A stretch of DNA of 64,000 nucleotides from an uncultured Flavobacteriaceae bacterium (GTDB lineage Bacteria > Bacteroidota > Bacteroidia > Flavobacteriales > Flavobacteriaceae), in the NCBI GenBank assembly GCA_947489085.1, contig CANLCJ010000013.1:35867-99866 (forward strand). Reading direction: 5' to 3'. Positions 45,659 through 55,376 of this stretch are shown piece after piece (position 1 is the first letter of the stretch; each line of letters begins with the position of its first letter). The notes under the pieces are model-generated. The model made no database searches, was not told the origin of the DNA, and saw only the letters and a list, made by a program, of their open reading frames with translations. A program made the translations under genes and the position numbers.

Positions 45659-45855
45659 TACTAAAAATTTTATGCAAAGATAGTTTTAAAATTAAGATGA
45701 GGCTTGTATACTAGAATTTCTTTAACTCTGAATTATACTTTAAAACAATGTTAGAGCGTATAACACTGCGAAATAGGCTTTCGCCTTTTATTACCTTACA
45801 GTACGACTCACCTACATGAAAATTGTTTAATTTTAACTTTAGACAATATCATGTT

Positions 45856-46758
45856 TTAAATTCTGTTAAGAATTACGTCTACATCTAGCAGTACAATGCT
45901 AAAAACCCCTACTAGTATAATGAATTTCAATATATTATGAAGGATGAGATACTGAATCTTAGTTTTAGACAGCCAGAGCATTATTAAAAAAACTAGTAGC
46001 AGACAGAAGCTTAAATAGAAGAACAAACACATTAAACCCACCTCGAAATAAAACACTAGCAAGTACATGGGCATAAGCGTTGCCAACGCTAAAACACTCA
46101 ACATTAGTTTTGAAGTACGCTCGCCATATACAACTGGAATTGTACTGTAATTTTGCGCAATATCGCCTTTTATATTTTCCAAATCTTTGGTTAACTCTCG
46201 CATCGATATTATTAAAAATAGAAATATAGCATGTACAAAAATTACCGTTTCAAAATTTTTGTAGTACATAAAGATGGCAAAAAAAGGAGTTATGGTTAAT
46301 ATCGCAGATGTAAGATTACCTATAAATGGAAGCTTTTTAAGTTTATGCGAGTAAAGCCAGATTCCAAAAATATAAAACGAAAAAAACAATACAGCTTGAA
46401 ATGAAACATAACTAGCCATAATAGCTGCCATAAAGTTAAGTACGAAGTAAAATGATAATTTTGTGTTTTGGCTTACCAATCGGTCTAGTTTAGACTTTAA
46501 TGGCCTGTTAATAAGATCTTTCTCTGAGTCGTAAAAATTATTGATGATATAACCTGCTGCTATAACGGCGGCAGAGGATAATACCAGGAGTAACAGGTTA
46601 ACATCGAGTATTACTTGCCTTAATGGTTTATTGTAGGCTAGAATATATACTGCAGTAAGGTATTGTGCTAATACAACAACCAAAATATTGTATCCTCTTA
46701 CTACAGAGAACATACTAAAAAATTTCAGCAGTACATGTTTCTGTTTTCGAGACAGCAT
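45856..46758 (-). CDS. UbiA-family prenyltransferase (GGGP-transferase-like)
   Basis: A 300-residue membrane protein with about eight helices. First Asp-rich motif NNFYDSEKD near residues 69-77 and second DLENIKGD near 190 bind prenyl diphosphate through Mg. Flavobacterial homologues are annotated as geranylgeranylglycerol-phosphate geranylgeranyltransferase. Following mevalonate genes on the same strand supports an isoprenoid role. The acceptor cannot be told from sequence. Confidence 0.85.
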   Translation of the reverse strand: MLSRKQKHVLLKFFSMFSVVRGYNILVVVLAQYLTAVYILAYNKPLRQVILDVNLLLLVLSSAAVIAAGYIINNFYDSEKDLINRPLKSKLDRLVSQNTKLSFYFVLNFMAAIMASYVSFQAVLFFSFYIFGIWLYSHKLKKLPFIGNLTSAILTITPFFAIFMYYKNFETVIFVHAIFLFLIISMRELTKDLENIKGDIAQNYSTIPVVYGERTSKLMLSVLALATLMPMYLLVFYFEVGLMCLFFYLSFCLLLVFLIMLWLSKTKIQYLILHNILKFIILVGVFSIVLLDVDVILNRI

Positions 46759-46808
46759 TTTTGGATATCTTTTGGTGTGTTATGCTACTTCTTAGCAGAC
46801 TTTAACCT

Positions 46809-47738
46809 CTAAAAGTTATATACAACCTCTAATTTATGGTCTGATAGCTCTTTTTTGGCATGTTGGATATCTTCGGTAAATCCTAAAATATAACCACCAC
46901 CACCAGAGCCACACAATTTTAAATAATATGCGTTTGTATCTATACCTTTCTTCCACAGTTCGTGAAATTGTTTAGGTATCATAGGTTTAAAATTGTTCAA
47001 CACAATTTTAGAGAGTTGTTTTGTATTTCTAAATAGAGACGCTATATCGCCCTTTAAAAAGTCGTCTACACAAGCATCTGTATGCTTGATAAACTGGGTT
47101 TTCAGCATTTTTCTAAACCCTTCTTGTTTCATTTTTTCCATAAACAGACTTACCATTGGTGCAGTTTCACCAACAATACCGCTATCTATTAAAAAAACAG
47201 CACCCTTACCCTCTGTTTCCTGCGCTGGTATGCCTGTTGCTTCTATATTGTCTTTGGAGTTGATAAGTATTGGTATACTTAAATAGCTGTTTAAAGGATC
47301 TAATCCTGAAGAACTGCCATGAAAAAAGGACTCCATAACAGAAAATATATGCTTTAACTTAAGCAGCTTTTCTCTAGTTAGGTTTTCTAAAACTGTAATT
47401 TTTTCGAAAGCATATTTGTCGTAAATCGCAGCGACTAAAGCGCCACTACTACCTACACCATAACCTTGAGGTATGGAAGAATCGAAATACATACCCGAAT
47501 TTACATCTTGCTCTAGGCTTTCGGTATCGAACTTTACAATGGATGCATCTATTTGAGATAAGTAATCTGCAAATCGTTTAAGACTCTCATTAGAGGCTTT
47601 GGCTTCTTTAGTAAAATTGTCGTCTTTTTTTAAGGCTCCATTATAAAAACTGTAGGGTATAGATAAACCTTTGGAGTCTTTAATTATACCATATTCACCA
47701 AAAAGTAAAATTTTAGAGTAAAACAGCGGTCCTTTCAT
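46809..47738 (-). CDS. Mevalonate kinase-like GHMP kinase
   Basis: A 309-residue GHMP kinase: N-terminal KILLFGEYGIIKDSKGLSIP, ATP loop PQGYGVGSSGALVAAIYD, GSSSGLDPLNSYL and C-terminal KLCGSGGGGYILGF. It phosphorylates mevalonate or phosphomevalonate. With the decarboxylase just upstream it supplies isopentenyl diphosphate by the mevalonate route, which is usual in Flavobacteriia. Confidence 0.9.
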   Translation of the reverse strand: MKGPLFYSKILLFGEYGIIKDSKGLSIPYSFYNGALKKDDNFTKEAKASNESLKRFADYLSQIDASIVKFDTESLEQDVNSGMYFDSSIPQGYGVGSSGALVAAIYDKYAFEKITVLENLTREKLLKLKHIFSVMESFFHGSSSGLDPLNSYLSIPILINSKDNIEATGIPAQETEGKGAVFLIDSGIVGETAPMVSLFMEKMKQEGFRKMLKTQFIKHTDACVDDFLKGDIASLFRNTKQLSKIVLNNFKPMIPKQFHELWKKGIDTNAYYLKLCGSGGGGYILGFTEDIQHAKKELSDHKLEVVYNF

Positions 47739-47810
47739 AAGTAAACGTTTGAGTTTGCGGCATCTTGTTTTACAAAGATACGGCTTTTTTAAATAGATAT
47801 TGTCTCGCTT

Positions 47811-48890
47811 TTACAAAGCACTTGCTCCTAAGCCTACACTATCGTTTATGTAGTGTTTATTCTGGCAATATCCTGCCAATTCTGTTTCTATAAATTTTAG
47901 AACATTTTGGGCTTCGCTATCTGGGTATAACATATGCACGTTCGCTCCTGCATCTAACGTAAAACATACTTTAGAGTTTGTTGCTTTGCGGTACTCCCAT
48001 ATTTTATGAATTACTTCTAATGTATTTGGCTTCATTAAAATAAAATAAGGCATACTCGTCATCATCATAGCATGTAGTGTTAATGCTTCACGCTCTACTA
48101 AGGCTATAAACTCATCTAAATCTCCTTGCTCTAAAATGTGTTTTAGTGCTGTTATATTAGTTTCTGCTTGTTTAAAACGTTCTTGGGCAAATGGATGATT
48201 GTACATTAGGTTATGCCCTACTGTACTGCTTACTTGCTTTTCGCCCTTGTCTATAAGTAAAATGGTATCTCTATAATTTTTAAAACTCTCATGAACTGCT
48301 CCTGTATAGGTTACTCCATATAAGTTGGAACTTCCTTTTATCTCATAATGTGCGCCCCAAACTACTATAGGGCCTTCTAGACTTCTACAAGCACTTCCTG
48401 AGCCTAACCGTGCTAAAAAGGATGCTTTTTTTGTAAAGTTTTCTTCTGAAAGGTCTGCACCTAATTGTTTTTCTATACTAAGTAAGCACAGTGCTAAGGC
48501 ACTCATACCCGATGCTGATGAGGCAATGCCAGAACTATGGGGAAATGTATTACTGGTTTCTATTTTAAAATAATAGTGTTTTAAAAAAGGCAGATAGGTT
48601 TCTATGCGTTTAAAAAACGTTTCTATTTTAGGCTTAAAATCATCTTCTTTTTCACCTTCTAAAAACACATCGAACGAAAAATCGTTGGTTGCGGCCTTCT
48701 TTTTAAAACTAATTTTTGTTTCTGTTTTACAATGGTTTAGCGTAAAACTTATTGAGGTGTTTTCTGGGATTTGATGCGCCTTTTTGCCCCAGTATTTTAC
48801 TAAGGCAATATTGCTTGGCGATGCCCATGAAACAGTTCCACTTTCTACGGTATTTGTATAAGGCTTTGGTACAAAGTCTTTTTCTATCAT
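47811..48890 (-). CDS. mvaD: Diphosphomevalonate decarboxylase
   Basis: A 359-residue GHMP-fold enzyme. Signature SPSNIALVKYWGKK at residues 25-38, TFPHSSGIASSASGMSALAL for ATP binding, and CFTLDAGANVHMLYP with the catalytic Asp. It converts mevalonate diphosphate to isopentenyl diphosphate. 72 bp from the mevalonate kinase gene, same strand. Confidence 0.94.
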   Translation of the reverse strand: MIEKDFVPKPYTNTVESGTVSWASPSNIALVKYWGKKAHQIPENTSISFTLNHCKTETKISFKKKAATNDFSFDVFLEGEKEDDFKPKIETFFKRIETYLPFLKHYYFKIETSNTFPHSSGIASSASGMSALALCLLSIEKQLGADLSEENFTKKASFLARLGSGSACRSLEGPIVVWGAHYEIKGSSNLYGVTYTGAVHESFKNYRDTILLIDKGEKQVSSTVGHNLMYNHPFAQERFKQAETNITALKHILEQGDLDEFIALVEREALTLHAMMMTSMPYFILMKPNTLEVIHKIWEYRKATNSKVCFTLDAGANVHMLYPDSEAQNVLKFIETELAGYCQNKHYINDSVGLGASAL

Positions 48891-49092
48891 CTCAATACGT
48901 TTAAGTGGGCAAAGATACTAACTTTAGTATTCCCCTAAAACTCATTACTGCTGCAATGGCTTGTAATTTTGCTTAAAACTGTGCCTAACAAACAAACGCA
49001 TCTATATTATTGCTAACTATGCCATAATTTACAAAGCTGCTATTCGCTTTTCATTACTAGTGGTAAACTCTAAAGACGCTATAGCTATGGTA

Positions 49093-49494
49093 TTATTGTT
49101 TTTGTTGAAGTTCTCTTCGCCTCATAGGCATTTTATCGATACGTTCGAAAAACACATTTGCTTTTTGTACGCTTAAGGTTTTGTATTTTTCCTTCCCGTC
49201 TAAGCCAATAAGTACCACGCTGAACGTTTCTACTGCTTTGCTAGCTTCTCTTGAGGTATCCATGGTTTTTTCTTGACCTATCGTGCAGACTTTATCTATA
49301 CATTTATAAATAACCAACTTTCTTTCGGTAAGTGCTTGCGATTCTGCATTTAAAATGGCATATTGTAAATTGGCTTGTTCAGTATTGGCTTTATTGGCTG
49401 ATATTATAATAACACGAGATTGCCACAAGTGCTTATCTAAATTTTGAGCAAAGATGGTATTACAACATAGTAAAGCTAAAATTAAATATTTCAT
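49093..49494 (-). CDS. DUF4174 exported protein
   Basis: A 133-residue protein with a signal peptide (MKYLILALLCCNTIFAQ). The remainder, with LWQSRVIIISANKAN, RKLVIYK and SVVLIGLDGKEKY, fits the thioredoxin-like-fold DUF4174, without a CxxC. Function unknown. It follows the BaiN-like gene by 2 bp, so they share a transcript. Confidence 0.85.
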   Translation of the reverse strand: MKYLILALLCCNTIFAQNLDKHLWQSRVIIISANKANTEQANLQYAILNAESQALTERKLVIYKCIDKVCTIGQEKTMDTSREASKAVETFSVVLIGLDGKEKYKTLSVQKANVFFERIDKMPMRRRELQQKQ

Positions 49495-49496
49495 AA

Positions 49497-50711
49497 TTAG
49501 GCCAAATTAGCAATAGCCTTTGCGGCTATAAAAGCACTTGTCCAAGCGTTTTGAAAGTTAAACCCTCCTGTTACTGCATCGATATTTAAAACCTCTCCCG
49601 CAAAGTAAAGCTGCTGTACATACTTGCTTTCGAAAGTTTTAAAATTAATTTCTTTTAAATGCACTCCACCTGCTGTTACAAACTCTTCTTTAAATGTACT
49701 TTTGCCCTCTACATTAAAAACGGCTTGCGTAAGTTGTTTGGCCAAACGTTCTAGTTGTGCTTTATTAACATCTGCCCACTTGGTATCTGTATCTAAACCA
49801 GAGGCTAAAACCAACTTATGCCATAGGCGTTTTGGTAAGCCAAATGCAATGGATGTAAATATTGCTTTTTTTGCTTGTTCTTGTTTTAAATCTTTTAAAC
49901 TGGCTAAACAATCTGCTAGCGTTGTTTTTATAAAATTAACTTCTATTTGAAATTTGTAATCGCGAGCAGCAAGCGCTATAGCTCCAAATGCTGAAAGCTT
50001 TAAAATTGATGGCGCACTTAACCCCCAATGTGTAATTAGTAGAGGACCTTCGCTGTATAAATTGGTATCTTTTACTGTTACAGCAACATCTTTTACTACA
50101 ACGCCAGGAATATCTTTAATTCGCTCGTCTGTTATATTAAATGTAAATAGAGAGGGTACTGGTTTTGCTATAGTGTGGCCAAAAGTTTCTAATAATTGCC
50201 AAATTTTCGGGTTGCTTCCTGTAGCAACCATAAGGTGTTTGGACGTAAAATCACCTTGGGTTGTTTGTATATGGAAGTTAGCATCTTCCTTTGTCACAGT
50301 TTTTACCGCATGATTGTAAAGCACCTCAACACCATGTGTCTTTGCTTCGTTTAAAAAACAATCGATTATGGTTTGCGAAGAGTTTGATTGTGGAAACATG
50401 CGGCCATCGTCTTCTATCTTTAATGGCACGCCACGTTCTTCGAACCAAGCAATGGTATCGCCCGTCATAAATTTATGAAACGGCCCTAATAATTCTTTTT
50501 CTCCTCTAGGATAATACTTTGTAAGCTCTAAGGGTAAAAATTCTGCATGTGTTACATTACAACGCCCTCCTCCAGAAATTTTAACCTTAGTTAAGCCTTC
50601 TTTGCCACGTTCTAATATAGCGACTTTAAGATCTGGGCGTTGCTCTGCTATGTTTATGGCTGCAAAAAAACCCGCAGCACCACCGCCTATTATAATGACG
50701 TCTTTTTGCAT
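49497..50711 (-). CDS. BaiN/HI0933-family NAD(P)/FAD flavoprotein
   Basis: A 404-residue flavoprotein. GGGAAGFFAAINIAEQ binds FAD; GGGRCNVTHAE near 45 is the family signature; VATGSNPKIWQLL, TAGGVHLKEINFKTFESK and LYFAGEVLNIDAVTGGFNFQNAW complete it. Members (YhiN, BaiN, RdsA) act on diverse substrates, unidentified here. Its start overlaps the GDPD stop by 1 nt. Confidence 0.93.
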   Translation of the reverse strand: MQKDVIIIGGGAAGFFAAINIAEQRPDLKVAILERGKEGLTKVKISGGGRCNVTHAEFLPLELTKYYPRGEKELLGPFHKFMTGDTIAWFEERGVPLKIEDDGRMFPQSNSSQTIIDCFLNEAKTHGVEVLYNHAVKTVTKEDANFHIQTTQGDFTSKHLMVATGSNPKIWQLLETFGHTIAKPVPSLFTFNITDERIKDIPGVVVKDVAVTVKDTNLYSEGPLLITHWGLSAPSILKLSAFGAIALAARDYKFQIEVNFIKTTLADCLASLKDLKQEQAKKAIFTSIAFGLPKRLWHKLVLASGLDTDTKWADVNKAQLERLAKQLTQAVFNVEGKSTFKEEFVTAGGVHLKEINFKTFESKYVQQLYFAGEVLNIDAVTGGFNFQNAWTSAFIAAKAIANLA

Positions 50712-51385
50712 TATATTCTATCTGGATAATCAGATATTATACCTGTTACACCATAGGATTCTATGCGTGCTAACGGTTTTAAGTTATTTACCGTGTAAGC
50801 AAACACCTTAAAGTCTTCTTTAAGTGTTGTAACTACTTCTTCTGTTAACATGGTATAATCGATATGTATGGAGACTGCATTTATCTTTTTTGCGAAGGCT
50901 ACAGAACGCTCTAAATTTATGTCTGTTAGTACACCTAATGGTATTTTATCGTTTATACCATGTACAGTTTCTAATAAGTGTTCTTCGAAACTGGACACAA
51001 TAAAATTAGAATACTCCCATCCTTTTTTCTCTACATAGAATGTAATAATTCTAGCGGCTTCTTTTGCGGTTTCCTGCCCCTTTAATTCCACATTAAGCAA
51101 ACATTTATTATCTACAAAGGCTAGCACTTGTGCCAGCGTTGGTATTTCGTAATTGCCTGTAGTTTTTAATTTTTTTAATTCTCTGTATGGAAATTTAGAG
51201 ATCTCTCCTGAGCCGTTCGTCATACGATCTAGGGTAAAATCGTGAAATACAACTAACTCTCCAGAAGCACATCTATGTACATCTATTTCTACACCATCAA
51301 CACCCAATTCTATTGCTTTTTGTATGGATGCTAATGTATTTTCTGCTACGTGTCCTTTTGCGCCTCTGTGGCCAATTTTCAACAT
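50711..51385 (-). CDS. Glycerophosphodiester phosphodiesterase
   Basis: A 224-residue TIM-barrel GDPD: IGHRGAKGHVAENTLAS with catalytic His, DGVEIDVHRC with metal Glu/Asp, and VVFHDFTLDRMTNGSG. No signal peptide, so a cytosolic enzyme cutting glycerophosphodiesters to glycerol-3-phosphate. Confidence 0.94.
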   Translation of the reverse strand: MLKIGHRGAKGHVAENTLASIQKAIELGVDGVEIDVHRCASGELVVFHDFTLDRMTNGSGEISKFPYRELKKLKTTGNYEIPTLAQVLAFVDNKCLLNVELKGQETAKEAARIITFYVEKKGWEYSNFIVSSFEEHLLETVHGINDKIPLGVLTDINLERSVAFAKKINAVSIHIDYTMLTEEVVTTLKEDFKVFAYTVNNLKPLARIESYGVTGIISDYPDRI

Positions 51386-51399
51386 ACTTTATATCTATT

Positions 51400-52266
51400 T
51401 TATTTGTTTATTGGTCGAATTAATCCTTCTTGTACTACTGTTGCTACTAATTTACCGTCTCTGGTAAAAATATGTCCTCTAGCAAGACCTCTTGCGCTAA
51501 TTGTGTTAGGAGATTCCATGGTGTATAACAACCAATCTGAGTAATCGAAATCTCTAAAATACCACATGGCATGATCTAAACTTGCCGTTTGTGTATTACC
51601 CCAGTTGGCTTTACTCGCATGTGGGTTTAATGTAGACACTAGTATATTGTAGTCGGATATATAGGTTAGTATTTGCTGTTTTAGTTCCAAATCTAAACCT
51701 GTAACATTTCCTTTAAGTTTAAACCATACATCATGACTTGGCGGTAGGTCCTTAGGATCTAAAGGATTTGCTATAGCTGTTGGCTTAAATTCTATTGGCC
51801 GTTCTACTTCTAAAAATGCTTTTAAACTTTTGGGTAATGCCGCTCCAAATGCTGCTCTCATGTCTGTCCAGCTTGCCAATGTTTCTGGTTGGGCTACGCC
51901 TTCTGGCATATCTACATGGTGTGTGTAACCTGTCTCTAGCTCATGAAAGGATGCAGACATGATAAATATTGTAGTGTCGTTTTGCATTGCTGTTACGCGA
52001 CGTACCGAAAAATGCCCTCCATCTCTAACCGTGTTTACAGTATAGGTAATGGGTGTATCTAAATCTCCTGCTTCTAAAAAATAAGCATGCATAGAGTGTA
52101 ATGTACGTTTACTTGTAATTGTTCTGCTTGCTGCATTTAGGGCTTGTGCTAGTACTTGACCTCCAAATACTACTGGACTCCCAATAGTTTTGCTTACTCC
52201 TACAAATTGAGTCTCACTAGTTTTTTCTAGAGTAAGTAATTTTAGTAAATCATCAACAGTGGTCAT
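51400..52266 (-). CDS. tesB: Acyl-CoA thioesterase II
   Basis: A 288-residue double-hotdog thioesterase hydrolysing acyl-CoA to free acid and CoA. Features: FVGVSKTIGSPVVFGGQVLAQAL, SMHAYFLEAGD, and C-terminal ASLDHAMWYFRDFDYSDWLLY with the catalytic Asp region. Fifteen bp upstream of the GDPD gene in the same direction, so probably one operon with it. Confidence 0.94.
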   Translation of the reverse strand: MTTVDDLLKLLTLEKTSETQFVGVSKTIGSPVVFGGQVLAQALNAASRTITSKRTLHSMHAYFLEAGDLDTPITYTVNTVRDGGHFSVRRVTAMQNDTTIFIMSASFHELETGYTHHVDMPEGVAQPETLASWTDMRAAFGAALPKSLKAFLEVERPIEFKPTAIANPLDPKDLPPSHDVWFKLKGNVTGLDLELKQQILTYISDYNILVSTLNPHASKANWGNTQTASLDHAMWYFRDFDYSDWLLYTMESPNTISARGLARGHIFTRDGKLVATVVQEGLIRPINK

Positions 52267-52461
52267 AAGCGCAAACTTTTAAAGGCAAAACGTTACTAAA
52301 GTTCGTTTATAAACCCTATTTTTATTTTCTTTACTTCGAAAGTACATTTTGTATTTCATGTTGTACAAGTAAACCTGTTTTTCTAAACTGATTCTAAAAA
52401 ATTAAATGCTACAAAGCAAAACTATTTTTTAACAGGTTAAACATTAATTAAAACACTAACG

Positions 52462-53259
52462 ATGTACCATTTTAAAAAATCAATAATTGCTTTACTTTCA
52501 TTTATGTCTTGTAACTCAGGAAAACTAAACGTTCTCGCTAATATACCCGATAGTTTAAAAGAAACTTCTGCTATAGAAAAAGTTGCAAATTCTAATCTAC
52601 TTTGGACTATCGAGGATTCTGGGAACAAAAATAACATTTACGGCTTAGACTTAAAGGGTAAGATTGTAAAAGATATCGACATTAACAATGCCAAAAACGT
52701 AGATTGGGAGGATTTAACATCGGATGCGTCTGGGAATCTTTATATTGGCGACTTTGGCAATAATAATGGCAAACGAAAATTGTTTACTATTTATAAGGTT
52801 TCTGATTTAAATTTGAATGAAACTAAGGCAAAACGGATTGATTTTGAGCTCCCGAAAGGCAATAAATCTGAAGACTTTGAGGCTTTTTTTATATACAATA
52901 ATATTTTCTATTTATTTAGCAAACACGATAAACACACCAACTTATACAAGGTGCCTAACGTTGGGGGTAAGCATAAGGCCGAATTTGTTACTAAATTTAA
53001 ACTTAAAGGAAAAAACACTAAAATTACTGCTGCCGATATAAGCGCCAACGGAAAAGTTGTAGTGCTGTTAAATCACGACAAGCTCTTAAAACTTACCAAC
53101 TTTAGTGCTGATGCTTTTTTTGATGGCACTTTAGAACATCAGGACTTTGAGCATGATTCGCAAAAAGAGGGGGTTTGTTTTAAGGACAGTAATACCGTAT
53201 TTATTACAGACGAGCGTACCAAAGGTAAAGGTTGTAATTTATACACATTTAAACTCTAA
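52462..53259 (+). CDS. Lipoprotein, predicted beta-propeller
   Basis: A 265-residue likely lipoprotein (FMSC, C17). The repeated blocks LLWTIEDSGNKNNIYGLDLKG, DWEDLTSDASGNLYIGDFGNN and VFITDERTKGKGCNLYTF suggest a propeller, like SdiA-regulated or phytase-like folds, but no active-site motif is certain. Single gene flanked by opposite-strand genes. Confidence 0.7.
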   Translation: MYHFKKSIIALLSFMSCNSGKLNVLANIPDSLKETSAIEKVANSNLLWTIEDSGNKNNIYGLDLKGKIVKDIDINNAKNVDWEDLTSDASGNLYIGDFGNNNGKRKLFTIYKVSDLNLNETKAKRIDFELPKGNKSEDFEAFFIYNNIFYLFSKHDKHTNLYKVPNVGGKHKAEFVTKFKLKGKNTKITAADISANGKVVVLLNHDKLLKLTNFSADAFFDGTLEHQDFEHDSQKEGVCFKDSNTVFITDERTKGKGCNLYTFKL

Positions 53260-53262
53260 CAT

Positions 53263-53303
53263 ACAATACACACTTTAGCTCTTTAGCCTAAAGTGTGTAT
53301 TGT
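53263..53303 (+). repeat. Long perfect inverted repeat after the propeller lipoprotein gene
   Basis: A 16-bp perfect stem (53263-53278 with 53288-53303) and 9-nt loop, but no T-tract on either strand. It may still act as a 3'-end hairpin between convergent genes, or a protein site. Confidence 0.55.
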
Positions 53304-53400
53304 GGCTAGTATTTTAATTTACAAAACATCTCATTTAGATATTTTGGGTTTTTCCTCAAACACAATCCATTAGCACGCTTAGTGTTCCCTACTAAAAACT

Positions 53401-54621
53401 CTAACTCAATAATTCAGTTTCTATAATTGTATCTGTTATTAGGGTTTTATGTACAGGACATCTGGATGCTATTTCTGTTAACCGTTGCCTTTGTGCTTCG
53501 TCTAGAGTACCTACCAATTCTATTTTTTTCTGCAATACGTCTATGTATTTTGGCACGTCTGTTTCTAGCATTAAATCGTCGCTGTGTTTTTTAGAATAGG
53601 TAATGTAAACGTATACTTCTTCTAAATCCCATTTTTTACGTTGGGCATACATTTTTAAGGTCATTACGGTACATGCTGCTAAACTGGCACTAAGATAATC
53701 GTAAGGAGAAGGTCCAAAATCATTACCGCCTATACTTTCTGGCTCGTCTGCTATAAAATCGTGTTTTAGGGTTTGTATTGAGGTGGTAAATTCGTCTTCT
53801 TTTACATCCAAATGCGCCACTAACTGTTCGCCTTTAGTATCTAGCATGGTGTTATCTTTAGGCTTAAAATAACGCCCAACCCAAGTACCTATAATATTTC
53901 CAACGTACAAGCTATCTTCTGCCTTAGATAGTAAGTGATCTGCATCGTCTAAACTTATAAAACTTTTTGGATGGTGCGCATTGTGGTACAAATCGTGGGC
54001 ATTGCTAATTCCTACAATTTTATCTAGAGGAGCATGTGCTATAAGCAAAGGCTTTCTCAAATTTTTGGTAATCTCTGGTAAATCTACTTTATCAAAATCT
54101 TCAACAAATGTTTTGTCTATTTTAAAAGGTCTGCCTCCTATGTTTATCTCAACTTCTCCTTTACTTTTCACGTCTTCTATACCATGAGAAAAATGATGTT
54201 TTACGTGACTTACAGTAGAGGGTGCGCCTACTGTTGCTACAGCTTTTACATTATCTATTATAGAGGCTGCCACTATTACTGCTGCGCCCCCTAAAGAATG
54301 ACCTACTAATAAACTAGGTGCTTGGTAATTTGCTGCTATATAATCGTTAACTGCTATAAGATCGTTAACATTTGCTGAGAAATAGCTCTCGGCAAACTCG
54401 CCTTCGCTTCTACCCAAACCTGTAAAATCGAAACGTACAACTCCAAAACCGTGTGCCGTTAGTGCTTTACAAATATTTTTAACTGCCGTTAAGTTACTGT
54501 TACACGTAAAACAGTGTGCAAAAATAGCGTAATAATGGGGCTTTCTATCTACGGGTAGTTCCAGATAAGCCTGTAGTTTGTGTCCTTTTTTATTTTGGAT
54601 GCGTAATCGTTCCCTTTTCAT
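53401..54621 (-). CDS. Alpha/beta hydrolase fused to OsmC peroxiredoxin domain
   Basis: A 406-residue fusion. Residues 1-255: alpha/beta hydrolase with [11 protein letters not shown] and nucleophile elbow GHSLGGAAV. Residues ~265-406: OsmC domain with [17 protein letters not shown] and [10 protein letters not shown], the two reactive cysteines. OsmC proteins reduce organic hydroperoxides; the hydrolase may release the substrate. The fusion is known in several bacteria. It is the last gene of the redox-repair operon; its start lies 32 nt within the upstream gene. Confidence 0.9.
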   Translation of the reverse strand: MKRERLRIQNKKGHKLQAYLELPVDRKPHYYAIFAHCFTCNSNLTAVKNICKALTAHGFGVVRFDFTGLGRSEGEFAESYFSANVNDLIAVNDYIAANYQAPSLLVGHSLGGAAVIVAASIIDNVKAVATVGAPSTVSHVKHHFSHGIEDVKSKGEVEINIGGRPFKIDKTFVEDFDKVDLPEITKNLRKPLLIAHAPLDKIVGISNAHDLYHNAHHPKSFISLDDADHLLSKAEDSLYVGNIIGTWVGRYFKPKDNTMLDTKGEQLVAHLDVKEDEFTTSIQTLKHDFIADEPESIGGNDFGPSPYDYLSASLAACTVMTLKMYAQRKKWDLEEVYVYITYSKKHSDDLMLETDVPKYIDVLQKKIELVGTLDEAQRQRLTEIASRCPVHKTLITDTIIETELLS

Positions 54622-55126
54622 TTTTTAAATGCTTTAATTTATTTTTATCTGTGTGGTTTGCAAATCGCTCTAGTAGCATTATGAGTTTTGGGTTTACAAA
54701 ACGCTCACAAAACGGTTTGTTAGGGTTGTTATAATAGTAATTTTGTATTTGTGTTCTAGAGGGCTTAAAAGTAGAGAAACACATTACTTTAGTTATTAAT
54801 TTATCTTTAAATTGTACTTGCAACTTCATCAATATCGCTTTTGCTAATACTTTTTGCAATTCATTGAATGTATAAACTGCAGAGCGGTATTTCGCTCTCA
54901 TAGAGTGGTTTGACGTGCTTTTATGTGTATGTACATGTATTTCTATAAGCACTTCTAATGTAATTTTCGAATCATCGAAAGTTACAATAACAGCCTCGGA
55001 CAGCGCTGAGTTTTCTCCTGTTGAAGCCACATAACCTTGAGCAACTTCTACAACTCCTATTAGAGATTGAAATACAGCCTCTGTACACCAATGGCAGCCG
55101 CCTCCAAACGCAATTTTAGCCTTCAT
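54590..55126 (-). CDS. Divergent MsrA-like protein
   Basis: A 178-residue paralogue of MsrA. The active-site loop is retained as [13 protein letters not shown] (canonical GCFWC, with Phe to His), and SEAVIV keeps the catalytic-site Glu equivalent. However, HDPTT, which carries a structural Asp, is HTHKST here, and the Gly/Pro-rich YTGG region is degenerate. The C-terminal ~25 residues are a Lys-rich extension. It may have altered specificity or be non-catalytic. It overlaps both neighbours (11 and 32 nt), so it is expressed as part of the operon. Confidence 0.8.
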   Translation of the reverse strand: MKAKIAFGGGCHWCTEAVFQSLIGVVEVAQGYVASTGENSALSEAVIVTFDDSKITLEVLIEIHVHTHKSTSNHSMRAKYRSAVYTFNELQKVLAKAILMKLQVQFKDKLITKVMCFSTFKPSRTQIQNYYYNNPNKPFCERFVNPKLIMLLERFANHTDKNKLKHLKNEKGTITHPK

Positions 55127-55376
55127 TTAAAATTTCAAAATTCTGTAAAAAATGTATCACTTTTTCTTTTGGCATTTCACATGGTTTTAAAAGTTCTGCA
55201 ATTGTTGTACAGTAATAATTAAGGCTAATAAAATTAGTTCCTCCCAACTCTTGTGCAAAAATTTTTATACTTTGTCCTTTATTAAAATCTGTGCGTGTTA
55301 CACCATAAGTCTTTGTATTGTAAATTACTTTACAAAATCCTACAGGTAATTTCTTAATATCACTTAATAGCTCCAT
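55116..55376 (-). CDS. Small hypothetical protein coupled to SelO
   Basis: An 86-residue protein if started at ATG 55374-55376, which forms a TAATG junction with the selO stop; a longer start at 55388 would overlap selO by 13 nt. Text such as VIYNTKTYGVTRTDFNKGQSIKIFAQELGGTNFISLNYY suggests a compact alpha/beta protein, family unknown. Its constant position between selO and msrA-like genes suggests a role in redox repair (inference). Confidence 0.75.
   Translation of the reverse strand: MELLSDIKKLPVGFCKVIYNTKTYGVTRTDFNKGQSIKIFAQELGGTNFISLNYYCTTIAELLKPCEMPKEKVIHFLQNFEILNEG

Noticed and set aside
45768..45784. GCGAAA/TTTCGC mini-hairpin
   Set aside because: Only six pairs and not positioned at a gene end in the matching direction; not supported as a terminator.
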